A stretch of 64,000 bases of DNA, taken from an uncultured Gammaproteobacteria bacterium. GTDB taxonomy: Bacteria > Pseudomonadota > Gammaproteobacteria > Pseudomonadales > UBA5518. The notes under the pieces were generated by a model, which made no database searches, was not told the origin of the DNA, and was given only the letters and a program-made list of their open reading frames with translations. Shown here piece after piece: positions 27,685 to 36,314 of this stretch (position 1 is the first letter of the stretch; each line of letters begins with the position of its first letter). The stretch is taken from assembly GCA_903928015.1 (NCBI GenBank), contig CAIYPF010000110.1, positions 1 through 64,000 of the forward strand, written 5' to 3'. A program made the position numbers and the translations under genes.

Positions 27685-29187
27685 TCAGCCGAGCCCGAAG
27701 AAGCTGCGGATACGGGCGAGGAAATCGAGGTGGTTGCCCTGCGGCGTGGAGGTGACGACCGCGTCGCGGCGCAGGGCGTCGAGTTCGGCGGCACGTGCCG
27801 CGAGCACGCGCGACAGCTCCTGCGCGATGTCCGGGCGGGCCTGGATCACGCCCTGGAATCCGGCCTTGTCGAGTCGGTAGCACTCGAGGTCGGTGACGGC
27901 GCAGACGGTGGCCGAGCGCGGCTCTCCGGTCAGCATGCCGCGCTCGCCGAAGATGTCTCCCGCGCCCATCATCGCCACGCGGGTGCGATGCCCGTTCAGT
28001 TCGTCGACGATCTCGGCTTCGCCATCTATCACCAGGTAGAGCCAGTGCGCCACCGCGCCCTTGCGCGTGACCACATCGCCGGCAAGGAAGGGCGCATGCA
28101 CCAGGTGCCCCGAGACGATCTGCTTTTCCTCGTCCGAGAGGGTGGCGAACAGCGGCACCCGCGACAGTGCCCGCAGGCGGCGTGCCTGCTCGTCGCTTGC
28201 GACCGATTCGCGCAGGGCTGCGTCCTCGGACAGCAGGATGCGCTCCTCGCGGCGTGTGGCGCTGCGGATGCCGGCACGCTCCAGCGCGGCGAGCGCGTGC
28301 GCGCGTACCCGGGAGTCGGTGGGGTCGTCCTCGCGCGCGTCGCAGAGCCAGTAGCGCAAGGCGTAGCGTCCGTGGCCCTCGGTCACGTCCATCAGCACGG
28401 CGCTCGGCTCGGGGTCGCGTGCCACCAGCGGTATCTCGGCATCCATCACCGCATGCTTGAGCACCTCGCAGACGCGGGTCGGCGGGGCTTCTGCCTCGAT
28501 GGCGAACCAGACCCAGCGCCGCCAGCGCAGTTCGGTATCGTTGCGCGAGCCGATCACCATGAAGCGGTTTTTCATCAGCAGGCTGTTCGGGACGTAGACC
28601 GTCTCCCGGTTGCGCGTCTCGATGGCCGTGAACCGCCAGCGGACATCGCTCACGCGGCCGCGCACGCCGTCGATGTCGACCCAGTCGCCCACGCGCATCG
28701 AGCCGTCCAGTTGCAGCACGATGCCGCCGAGGATGTTGCCCAGCGTGTCCTGCATGGCGAAGGCCACCACACCGGTGATCACCGCTGATGTCGTGACGAG
28801 GCTCGCCAGGTTGACCCCCGCCAGACTGAGCCACACCAGGCCCCAGAAGACCATCACGCCCGCGCCACAGAGGTCCTCGACGATGCGGACCACACGCACG
28901 CCGACGGCTGGCAGCAGCAGGTGGAACAGCACGAGCATGCCGAGACGGAACATCGCCACCCCGGCGATCAGGGTGGCGCCGTGGTGCGCGATGTTTGCAA
29001 CCCGGGGTGAGGCGGCCAGGCTGCCTGCAACGAGCTCGATGCCGTGCGCCAGAACGCAGGCTGACAGCAGTACCACCACGTGCCCGATCGCGCGGCGCAG
29101 CTCGGGCCGCAGCGCGCGCAGCAAAGCGGCCAGCATCAGGCCGATGCCGATGCAGAGCAGAAGTTCGGTGCGCAGACCCACGCTCAT
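27685..29187 (-). CDS. MscS-like mechanosensitive channel with C-terminal cyclic-nucleotide-binding domain
   Basis: 500 residues. Residues 1-130 hold four hydrophobic helices; the pore helix and beta domain of the MscS family follow (TTSAVITGVVAFAMQDTLGN, then GDWVDIDGVRGRVSDVRW and ETVYVPNSLLMKN). Residues about 340-460 are a cNMP-binding domain with the phosphate-binding cassette FGERGMLTGEPRSATV. This is the architecture of bacterial cyclic-nucleotide-gated (bCNG) channels, which often respond weakly to tension. Predicted inner-membrane channel gated or tuned by cAMP or cGMP. First gene of an operon with the NYN protein. Confidence 0.9.
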   Translation of the reverse strand: MSVGLRTELLLCIGIGLMLAALLRALRPELRRAIGHVVVLLSACVLAHGIELVAGSLAASPRVANIAHHGATLIAGVAMFRLGMLVLFHLLLPAVGVRVVRIVEDLCGAGVMVFWGLVWLSLAGVNLASLVTTSAVITGVVAFAMQDTLGNILGGIVLQLDGSMRVGDWVDIDGVRGRVSDVRWRFTAIETRNRETVYVPNSLLMKNRFMVIGSRNDTELRWRRWVWFAIEAEAPPTRVCEVLKHAVMDAEIPLVARDPEPSAVLMDVTEGHGRYALRYWLCDAREDDPTDSRVRAHALAALERAGIRSATRREERILLSEDAALRESVASDEQARRLRALSRVPLFATLSDEEKQIVSGHLVHAPFLAGDVVTRKGAVAHWLYLVIDGEAEIVDELNGHRTRVAMMGAGDIFGERGMLTGEPRSATVCAVTDLECYRLDKAGFQGVIQARPDIAQELSRVLAARAAELDALRRDAVVTSTPQGNHLDFLARIRSFFGLG

Positions 29188-29278
29188 CGTTCGATCCCTC
29201 CGGCGCCAGCGGGCGCCCCTCTGTCACCATAACGCAAAGGCCCGAGGAGCCGGAACCTCGCGCAGCTGCGGTGGCTCG

Positions 29279-29301
29279 TCGCGGGCATGGCCCGCTGCTG
29301 T
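29279..29301 (-). repeat. Degenerate REP-like unit
   Basis: Palindromic core GCGGGCATGGCCCGC in the same inverted orientation as the 37-38 kb array, but with GCTGCTGT instead of GCTCCTGC at the flank. Lies between divergent genes. Confidence 0.5.
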
Positions 29302-29346
29302 GCCCTTGGGGTATGTTCCCCGCATCCGGAATCGGGAACACAGGCC

Positions 29347-30621
29347 ATGCACCGCCACACCGCATCGATCAGCCTCGCTACCCTCTGTCTCTGGGCAGGA
29401 TTCTGCCGGGCGGATCTCAGCCCCACCGAGGCCACCATCGCCGCTGCAGCGCAGAAACGCGCGCCAGCGGCCGAGGCACTGCTCGAGCGCGCCGTGAACA
29501 TCCAGAGCCCGACCGAGAACGTTGCCGGGGTGCGCGCCGTGGGTGATCTCTTCGCTGCCGAACTCGCCCGCCTCGGCATGCAGACGCGCTGGATCGACAT
29601 GCCCGCAGGCATGCACCGCGCCGGCCATCTGGTGGCCACCACCAATGGCAGCAAGGGCAAGCGCGTACTCATGCTCGGGCATATGGATACCGTGCTGTCG
29701 GGCGAGCCCTTCCGGCGCGAAGGCAACATCGCTCACGGCACGGGATCGGACGACATGAAGGGTGGCATCGTCGTGATGCTGCTCGCGCTGCAGGCCATGG
29801 CCGATGCAGGCGTGCTGGCCGATTCCCGCGTGACGGTGATGCTCACGGGCGACGAGGAAGACGTCGGCGTGCCGCTCGAAACAAGCCGCGGACCCATGCT
29901 CGAGCTCGCGAGGAACAGCGATGTGCTGCTCGGTTTCGAGGCCGCCTACGAAGGCACTGCCACCATCGGCCGTCGCGGTGCGGGCTCCTGGACGCTGCAG
30001 ACGACGGGCGAGACCGGCCACTCCAGCCAGATCTTCGGCACTGTCATGGGTGACGGCGCCATCTACGAGGCCGCCCGCATCCTCGAGGCCTTCCGCAAGG
30101 AACTTGGCACCGAGCGCTACCTGACCATCAATCCCAGCGTGATCGTGGGCGGCACCACGGCGAACATGAACGACATCGCCGGCAGCGCTGCAGGCAAGAC
30201 CAACGTGATCGCTCCTGCCGCCATCGTGCGCGGAGACATCCGCTTCATCAGCATCGAGCAGGAGCGCAGCGCCCGCGAGCGCATGCAGGCCATCGTCGCG
30301 CGCCACGCGCCACGCACGGGCGCCACGCTGGTCTTCCACGAGAGTTACCCGGCCATGACGCCCACGCCCGGCAACGAAGCGCTGCTCGCGCAACTCGACG
30401 CCGCCAGTCGCGACCTCGGCCAGGGGCCGGTCGAGGCGCTGGATCCGGGCAAGCGCGGCGCCGGCGACATCGGCTTCGTGTCTCATCTGGCACCGGGGCT
30501 CGACGGACTGGGCAGCGCCGGCGGGAAGAACGCGCACGCGCCCGGCGAGTACACGGATATCGCGAGCCTGCTGCCCATGGCGAGGCGCACGGCCATCCTG
30601 CTCCATCGCCTGGGCCGCTGA
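29347..30621 (+). CDS. Exported M20 family metallopeptidase (glutamate carboxypeptidase-like)
   Basis: 424 residues with a signal peptide (MHRHTASISLATLCLWAGF). Zinc ligands of the M20 family are visible: His112 with Asp114 (LGHMDTVLSG), the second aspartate in GSDDMKGG (135-140), and the catalytic/ligand glutamates in TGDEEDVG. The C-terminal histidine motif is KNAHAPGEY. Similar to carboxypeptidase G2 (folate or glutamate release) and other exported aminoacyl hydrolases. The start at 29347 exposes the signal peptide. Confidence 0.9.
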   Translation: MHRHTASISLATLCLWAGFCRADLSPTEATIAAAAQKRAPAAEALLERAVNIQSPTENVAGVRAVGDLFAAELARLGMQTRWIDMPAGMHRAGHLVATTNGSKGKRVLMLGHMDTVLSGEPFRREGNIAHGTGSDDMKGGIVVMLLALQAMADAGVLADSRVTVMLTGDEEDVGVPLETSRGPMLELARNSDVLLGFEAAYEGTATIGRRGAGSWTLQTTGETGHSSQIFGTVMGDGAIYEAARILEAFRKELGTERYLTINPSVIVGGTTANMNDIAGSAAGKTNVIAPAAIVRGDIRFISIEQERSARERMQAIVARHAPRTGATLVFHESYPAMTPTPGNEALLAQLDAASRDLGQGPVEALDPGKRGAGDIGFVSHLAPGLDGLGSAGGKNAHAPGEYTDIASLLPMARRTAILLHRLGR

Positions 30622-30631
30622 GATCCCACCC

Positions 30632-31015
30632 ATGTCCGCACCCTCCGCAGACACCCGCCGCGGCACCTTCAAAGAGCGGTTGGTCGGCTTTTGCCTGACC
30701 ACGATTTTCCTGCTGCCGCTGGCGCTTCTCGGTCTCGTGGTGCTGGCCTGGGTGCTGTTTTTCGGCAGCACCTCGCGCGGGCGCCACGGCGTGCGCGCGC
30801 TGGATCATTTCGTTAACGCGGCGATTTTCGACGGTCTGGCCTGGGAGTCGATCTCATCGCACGCCTGGCGCGAGCGGCAACGTCCGTGGGCGCGCGTGAT
30901 CATCTGGTTCACCAACCGCCTGCAGCAGGACCACTGCCGCCGCGCCAACAAGCGCGAGCAGCACGTCGTGGACCTGGTGCTCCAGAAGGGGCTGGAAAAG
31001 CAGACGATATTCTGA
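30632..31015 (+). CDS. Small one-helix membrane protein of unknown function
   Basis: 127 residues. One strong membrane segment (LTTIFLLPLALLGLVVLAWVLFF) with a positively charged soluble tail. The tail contains DHFVNAAIFDGLAWESISSH and a WFTNRLQQDHC motif, similar to small conserved proteins of unknown role in proteobacteria. Begins 10 bases after the peptidase stop, so probably co-transcribed. Confidence 0.7.
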   Translation: MSAPSADTRRGTFKERLVGFCLTTIFLLPLALLGLVVLAWVLFFGSTSRGRHGVRALDHFVNAAIFDGLAWESISSHAWRERQRPWARVIIWFTNRLQQDHCRRANKREQHVVDLVLQKGLEKQTIF

Positions 31016-31024
31016 GCCGGGCCC

Positions 31025-32533
31025 TCAGGGCGTGGCGGGCAGGGGTTTCAGCAGAACGATGCGGTCGGCGTTCTCGCCAGTGAACTGCGTGATCGGTGCG
31101 AGGCGATCGGCATAGCTGCCGAGCGCCGAGGCGAGGGTGCCCTGTCCCTCGCGGAGCCGGATCGCCCATACCGTGTCCGGTCCTAGCGGCGGGCGGCCTT
31201 CCGCGAAGAGCTGCGCTGCGTCCCGCAACTCGTCCCAGTCCCAGCGCAGGCCGCTCACGGCCGCGATCTGCTTGTCGTTGGTGAACAGGTGGGTTTCCGG
31301 CGAGAGGTTGGCGTGCATCCATTCCACGCAGGCGAGCATATGCGGCTTGCTGCGGTCGAGCCCAAGCGAGAAATCCAGCAGCAGCACCAGCGGAATCGCG
31401 ACCAGCGCCGCACCCTGTGCGATCCCCGCACCGGCGAGCAGCCGCGTCACCAGCAGTTGCAGCGCCCGCGCCGCCAGTGCCAGCAGCAGGAAGGCGGGCA
31501 CCATCAGGTAGCGCGTGTCGAGGAACTGCCTGTACGCAAGGAAGAGCCCTGCCATCACCGTACTGCAGCCCAACGCCAGGAAGAACGCAGGCCGCAGCGG
31601 CTCGCGCGGCAGAACAGCGCCGATGCGCCCGCCCAGGCCAAGCAACGCCACCTGCGCCGGCCCCAGCGTGTTCAGCAACTTGACCACCAGCAAGGTGAAA
31701 AGCCCTCCCGCGAGCGACCAGGCGGCGACATCACTGGAGTAGGGGTCCAGCACTGAAGTGGCATAGCGCTCGGTTGCTGCGGCGAAGGCGCGAGGTATGG
31801 CTGCGAGCAGTTCAGCGGGCAATTCCGGAAGCTCGCGTGCGGGAGGGGCGAGGGCGCCGGCGCGGGTGCCGAGCAGCAGCGCCGCTGCCGAGAGCGGCAG
31901 CAGTATCAGAGACCATGCGAACAGCGCATCACGCAGTGCGCGCCAGCGTCCGCGCCACAGCAACGCGAGCGGCAGCACCAGCCCGAAGGCCAACGCCTCG
32001 GGTTTGAACGTGGCGGCCAGCAGCACACAGGCCGCCCATCCCGCGAGTCGATGGCGTCCGCCACACGAGACATGCCGCATGAACAGGACGAAGGAGCCGA
32101 GCAGCAGGGCCCAGTAGCCCAGGTCCCGGATCACGAAGGCGAAGTAGTTGTTCAGCTTGGGGTGCGCGAGCAGCAGCGCCGCTGCCCACGGGATCACCGA
32201 GTCCTCGTGATGGAGTTCGCGGCACAGCTCCAGGAAGGCCACCACCAGTCCCAGCACGCAGGCGGCGTTCAGTATCTCTGCGGAACTGACAAAGGACAGC
32301 CCCGTGAGAGCGTGTATGCCGGCGATCATTGCGGAGTAGAGCGGGCGATCGAAGAGATCGAAGCCCGCGGCAAAACCGCCCTCGCTGATGCGCTCTGCCA
32401 GCATCAGGTACAGGACGCCGTCCTCGTTGGGCAGGGGGCTGCGCAGGTTCGCGAAGAGGAACAGGACCAGACTTGCCGCGGCAAGCAGCAGGACGTCACG
32501 GTGACGCCGCAGCGCAGCGCGAAGGGTGTTCAT
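31025..32533 (-). CDS. GT-C fold membrane glycosyltransferase-like protein
   Basis: 502 residues, about 10-12 membrane helices, and a periplasmic C-terminal tail. The first periplasmic loop contains the acidic NEDGVLYLMLAER motif typical of GT-C enzymes (PMT/ArnT-like), which transfer sugars from lipid-phosphate carriers. Its start overlaps the stop of the upstream gene as ATGA. A paralogue with the same layout lies directly upstream (32530-34026). Acceptor and donor unknown; neighbours suggest envelope glycan work. Confidence 0.75.
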   Translation of the reverse strand: MNTLRAALRRHRDVLLLAAASLVLFLFANLRSPLPNEDGVLYLMLAERISEGGFAAGFDLFDRPLYSAMIAGIHALTGLSFVSSAEILNAACVLGLVVAFLELCRELHHEDSVIPWAAALLLAHPKLNNYFAFVIRDLGYWALLLGSFVLFMRHVSCGGRHRLAGWAACVLLAATFKPEALAFGLVLPLALLWRGRWRALRDALFAWSLILLPLSAAALLLGTRAGALAPPARELPELPAELLAAIPRAFAAATERYATSVLDPYSSDVAAWSLAGGLFTLLVVKLLNTLGPAQVALLGLGGRIGAVLPREPLRPAFFLALGCSTVMAGLFLAYRQFLDTRYLMVPAFLLLALAARALQLLVTRLLAGAGIAQGAALVAIPLVLLLDFSLGLDRSKPHMLACVEWMHANLSPETHLFTNDKQIAAVSGLRWDWDELRDAAQLFAEGRPPLGPDTVWAIRLREGQGTLASALGSYADRLAPITQFTGENADRIVLLKPLPATP

Positions 32534-34026
32534 TGCCGCGTGCGCAGCACCAGCACGCCGGGGCTTCCCGGCTCACCGAAGCGCGCTACCTGCTCCAGAG
32601 CGGTGCCATAGCGGCGGAGCGCCGGTTCGAGCGCCTTTTCGTCGGGGCCGAGATGGATCAGCCAGTAGTCGGCGCCTTGGACGGGCGCTGTGCCGCTCGC
32701 GATGCGTTTGCCGGCGGAGGGGATGCTGCTCCAGTCGACGCGGCCACCGCTGTAGTACGCGAGGCGGCGGTCGTTGCTGAACACGCTGCTGCCGGGCGGC
32801 ACGGATTTCTGGATCCAGGCGATGCTCTCGGGGAGGTAGCTGCGGCGACTTCCCACGCTGACGAAGCCGTCGGCGAGCAGGGCGATCACCAGTACCGCGA
32901 GCCCGATCCTGGCCGCTGTGGGGCGGTGACTCTGGAGTGCTGCGAGAAGGAGTTCGCGCGCGGCGAAGGCGCATGGCACGACCAGCGCGAGGCAGAGCGG
33001 CATCAGCTGGCGCCCGCCCACGAACTGTTGCGCGGCCACGAAGGCGCCCGCCACCGCGACTCCGGCCAATGCGAGCGAGCGCTGCAGCCCCTCTCCGCTT
33101 TCGGGCAGGAGTGAGCGTCGGGTGACAGCGGCCCAGCCGAGCAGCAGCGCATAGGCAAGCCCCAGAGAGCGCAGCAGTTCGAGCAGCAGCACCGCCGTGA
33201 GTGCCGCGCCTAGCGAGATGCCAGCCATCCCCGAGGCGCGCTCGTCGAGTACCAGCGTGCCGAGATGCCCTGCGGCCTCCGCGAAACCGTTGCCCACGCC
33301 CTGCAGCGTGCGCTGCAGCCCGTCGAAGACGGCATCGGCCAGCGGCGGCATGAAACCGAAGCGCGCGGCTGCCACCAGCGGCAGCACCGCCAGCCCCAGC
33401 AGCGCGGCGTGGAGCCGGATCATCGCTTGCAACCGCGGCGGATCTGCCGCGGGGGCGAGGCAGGCGAGCGGCAGCAGCGCGCCGAAGACCAGGGCCTCGT
33501 GCCGGAATGCCGCGGCGACCGCGGTGAGCAGCGCCCAGGCGAGCGCCTGCTCCCAGAGCTGCGTCGTGAGGTAGCGAGCCAGCGGCACCAGGGAGGCAAC
33601 GAGGAAGGCCCAGAAGCCGAGGTCGGCGGCGATGTGGCCCCGGTACTCGTTCAGGCGCGGGAAGAGCAGCAGCGCGAGTGCGCCCCAGAAATAGAAGCGC
33701 CGCTCGGCGCCGATCAGCTCGAGCAGCGAGGCGAAGCTCACGGTGAGGAGCGCGAGCAGGCCTGCGTCCAGTGACTGGGCGCTGGCGATGCTGCCGAGGC
33801 CCGTCAGCGCCTGTATCGATGCGATCAGCAGCGTGTAAAGGGACCAGCCCGTTGGACCCTCGCCCGAGGCAAAGCCCTCGAGGATTCCCTCTGCCTGCAG
33901 CAGGAAGGGGATGCCGTCGTCGTTCACCAGCGGATCACGCAGGATCGCGAGCCCCGACAACGCGAGGCTCGCGGCGGCGAGCAGGAGGTGGGCCGGCAGG
34001 CGGCTCCCGGCGCGTGCAACCGGCAT
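32530..34026 (-). CDS. GT-C fold membrane glycosyltransferase-like protein, paralogue
   Basis: 498 residues and many membrane helices. The acidic motif after helix one is VNDDGIPFLLQAEGIL, parallel to NEDGVLYLML in the next gene, and both end in a soluble tail with INP-type residues near RRLAYYSGGRVDW, matched by NDKQIAAVSGLRWDW downstream. The two are therefore a tandem pair of diverged paralogues. The start at 34026 (MPVARAGSRLPAHLL) begins at the first helix; longer readings are not protein-like. Confidence 0.74.
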   Translation of the reverse strand: MPVARAGSRLPAHLLLAAASLALSGLAILRDPLVNDDGIPFLLQAEGILEGFASGEGPTGWSLYTLLIASIQALTGLGSIASAQSLDAGLLALLTVSFASLLELIGAERRFYFWGALALLLFPRLNEYRGHIAADLGFWAFLVASLVPLARYLTTQLWEQALAWALLTAVAAAFRHEALVFGALLPLACLAPAADPPRLQAMIRLHAALLGLAVLPLVAAARFGFMPPLADAVFDGLQRTLQGVGNGFAEAAGHLGTLVLDERASGMAGISLGAALTAVLLLELLRSLGLAYALLLGWAAVTRRSLLPESGEGLQRSLALAGVAVAGAFVAAQQFVGGRQLMPLCLALVVPCAFAARELLLAALQSHRPTAARIGLAVLVIALLADGFVSVGSRRSYLPESIAWIQKSVPPGSSVFSNDRRLAYYSGGRVDWSSIPSAGKRIASGTAPVQGADYWLIHLGPDEKALEPALRRYGTALEQVARFGEPGSPGVLVLRTRQ

Positions 34027-34132
34027 GCTGTTCAGGGGAAGGTGCTCATCGGGCCTGACAGGGCGAGTATGCCGGATGCCTCCGTCCAAGTCAGCGCCTC
34101 TGCCGCCGGCAGCGTCGCTGCGCCGCTGCCTG

Positions 34133-34155
34133 TCGCGCGCATGGCGCGCTCCTAC
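34133..34155 (-). repeat. Variant REP-like unit, inverted
   Basis: Core GCGCGCATGGCGCGC followed by TCCTAC, the reverse orientation of the unit at 34278. The stretch 34027-34233 holds no gene that I can support. Confidence 0.55.
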
Positions 34156-34233
34156 CAACACGGGAGCGCCCCCGGTAGCGCCCCATACCCGCGCCCTCCC
34201 CGTGTGTCCGGCCTACGCCTGTGTATCTCCGCC

Positions 34234-34300
34234 GCAGGAGCGTGCCATGCCTCCCGCAGGAGCACGCCATGCCTCCTGTAGGAGCGGGCCATGCCCGCGA
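34234..34300 (+). repeat. Three tandem 22-base REP-like units upstream of rfbD
   Basis: Units begin at 34234, 34256 and 34278, an exact 22-base period. Each starts G(C/T)AGGAGC and contains GCCATGCC; only the third has the full GCGGGCCATGCCCGC palindrome of the dispersed family. It lies 49 bases before the rfbD start. Confidence 0.75.
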
Positions 34301-34348
34301 CAGGTGCCGTGCTACCATCGCCCGCACTCCTCGGGCGGGCAAAAAGCA

Positions 34349-35215
34349 ATGCAGGTACTGGTGACAGGCGCCAACGGGCAGCTCGGCCACGAGCTTGCCC
34401 GCACCGTGCCGCCGGGTGTGGACGCGCGCTTCCTCGACCGCGCCGCGCTGGATCTTTCCGCTGCCGATGTCGAAGAGCGCGTCATCGCTCTCGCCCCGCG
34501 CATCATCCTGAACGCCGCCGCCTACACGGCCGTAGACCGCGCCGAAACCGAGACCGAGCTCGCCTTCCGCGTGAATGGTGCGGGCACCGGTGCCCTTGCC
34601 CGTGCCGCGGCGCGCCTCGGTGCCCGGCTGGTGCACGTTTCCACGGATTTCATCTTCGACGGCGCTGCATCCAGCCCCTACTTGCCCGGTCATGCGCCTG
34701 CACCGGTGGGCGCCTATGGCGCGAGCAAGCTCGAGGGCGAGCGCCAACTGCGCGCCGCGCTGCCCGAGGCGATCATCCTGCGTACGGCCTGGGTGTATTC
34801 CGCGCACGGCGCCAATTTCGTGAAGACGATGCTGCGCCTGATGGGCAGCCGTGACCGTCTCGGCGTGGTGGCGGACCAGGTGGGCACGCCGACCTGGGCC
34901 AAGGGCCTGGCTGCTGCGGTGTGGGAGCTCGGGCTCGGATCGCACGCGGGGCTCACGCTGCACTGGACGGATCTCGGCGTTGCCAGCTGGTACGACTTCG
35001 CCGTGGCCATCCAGGAAGAAGCACTGCAGCGCGGCCTTCTGTCGCGCGCGGTGCCCATCGATCCGATCCGCACCGAGGACTACCCCACGCCGGCGCGCCG
35101 CCCCGCCTGGAGCGTCCTCGACAAGACCGACACCCTTGCGCTGCTCGCTGCGCCACGCCAGCACTGGCGGGCTGCACTGCGACAGATGCTGGACGAACTG
35201 AAGGAGCAGTCCTGA
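34349..35215 (+). CDS. rfbD: dTDP-4-dehydrorhamnose reductase
   Basis: 288 residues. Last enzyme of dTDP-L-rhamnose synthesis, reducing dTDP-4-dehydro-L-rhamnose with NADPH/NADH. Rossmann motif TGANGQLGHELAR at the N-terminus, NAAAYTAVDRAE, the STDFIFDG motif, and the catalytic YGASKLEGE (YxxxK). Translation begins at 34349; rfbB starts just after its stop, so the two are co-transcribed. Confidence 0.96.
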   Translation: MQVLVTGANGQLGHELARTVPPGVDARFLDRAALDLSAADVEERVIALAPRIILNAAAYTAVDRAETETELAFRVNGAGTGALARAAARLGARLVHVSTDFIFDGAASSPYLPGHAPAPVGAYGASKLEGERQLRAALPEAIILRTAWVYSAHGANFVKTMLRLMGSRDRLGVVADQVGTPTWAKGLAAAVWELGLGSHAGLTLHWTDLGVASWYDFAVAIQEEALQRGLLSRAVPIDPIRTEDYPTPARRPAWSVLDKTDTLALLAAPRQHWRAALRQMLDELKEQS

Positions 35216-35216
35216 G

Positions 35217-36314
35217 ATGACACGCACGCTGCTGGTGACCGGCGCCGCCGGTTTCATCGGATCGAACTTCTGCCACGACTGGCTCGACCGCCATCCCGCT
35301 GACCGGCTGATCGGCTATGACGCGCTCACCTACGCCGGCAACCGGGCCAATCTGGCCGCTCTTGCGGCGCATCCGGGTTTCCGGTTCGTGCATGCCGACA
35401 TCCGCGACACGGCCTGCGTCTCTTCCCTGCTGCGCGAGGAAGGCGTCGACACGCTCGTGCACTTCGCTGCCGAGAGCCATGTCGACCGCTCCATCACCGG
35501 TCCGGATGCGTTCATCGAAACCAATGTGGTGGGTACGCACAGCCTGCTGAAAGCGGCGCGCGAGGTGTGGCTCGCGGGGTCGGGGCGTCCGCACCGCTTC
35601 CATCACGTCTCGACCGACGAGGTCTACGGATCGCTCGAGCCCGACGCGCCGGCCTTCACCGAAACCCTCGCCTATGCGCCGAACTCGCCCTACTCCGCGA
35701 GCAAGGCCGGATCCGACTATCTGGTGCGTGCCTACCACCACACCTATGGGCTAGAGGTGAGCACCAGCAACTGCTCGAACAACTACGGGCCCTTTCACTT
35801 CCCCGAAAAACTGATCCCGCTCTGCATAACGCGCCTGCTCGCGGGCGAGCCGCTGCCCATCTACGGCGACGGCCTCAACATCCGCGACTGGCTCTACGTG
35901 ACCGATCACTGCCGCGGCATCGAACTGGTGATCGAAGGCGGGCGCCCGGGCGAGAGCTACAACATCGGCGGCAACAACGAGTGGGCGAACATCGACATCG
36001 TGAACCTGCTCTGCGACCTGGCAGACGAGGCCTTTGCCGCTGACGCCACGCTCGCCGCGCGATTCCCCGCCGCTCCACCCGCGTGTGGGCGCTCCTCGCG
36101 CTCGCTGATCAGCTTCGTCAAGGATCGCGCTGGCCACGATCGCCGCTACGCCATAGACGCGCGCAAGATCATGAGCGAGTTGGGCTACCTGCCTGCCGAG
36201 AGCTTCGAGACCGGCATCCGCAAGACGCTCGCCTGGTACCTGGCCAATGAAGCCTGGTGGCGCGCGATCCAGGACGGCAGCTATCTGCAGGCAATCGGTA
36301 CAGACCATGACTGA
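35217..36314 (+). CDS. rfbB: dTDP-glucose 4,6-dehydratase
   Basis: 365 residues, usual family length. Converts dTDP-glucose to dTDP-4-keto-6-deoxyglucose with bound NAD. Seen: GAAGFIGSNFCHDWL (cofactor), AAESHVDRSI, the catalytic STDEVYGSL, YSASKAGSDYLVRAYHHTYG (YxxxK), and NIGGNNEWANI near the C-terminus. Starts 1 base after the rfbD stop; its end overlaps the monooxygenase start by 8 bases. Confidence 0.97.
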   Translation: MTRTLLVTGAAGFIGSNFCHDWLDRHPADRLIGYDALTYAGNRANLAALAAHPGFRFVHADIRDTACVSSLLREEGVDTLVHFAAESHVDRSITGPDAFIETNVVGTHSLLKAAREVWLAGSGRPHRFHHVSTDEVYGSLEPDAPAFTETLAYAPNSPYSASKAGSDYLVRAYHHTYGLEVSTSNCSNNYGPFHFPEKLIPLCITRLLAGEPLPIYGDGLNIRDWLYVTDHCRGIELVIEGGRPGESYNIGGNNEWANIDIVNLLCDLADEAFAADATLAARFPAAPPACGRSSRSLISFVKDRAGHDRRYAIDARKIMSELGYLPAESFETGIRKTLAWYLANEAWWRAIQDGSYLQAIGTDHD

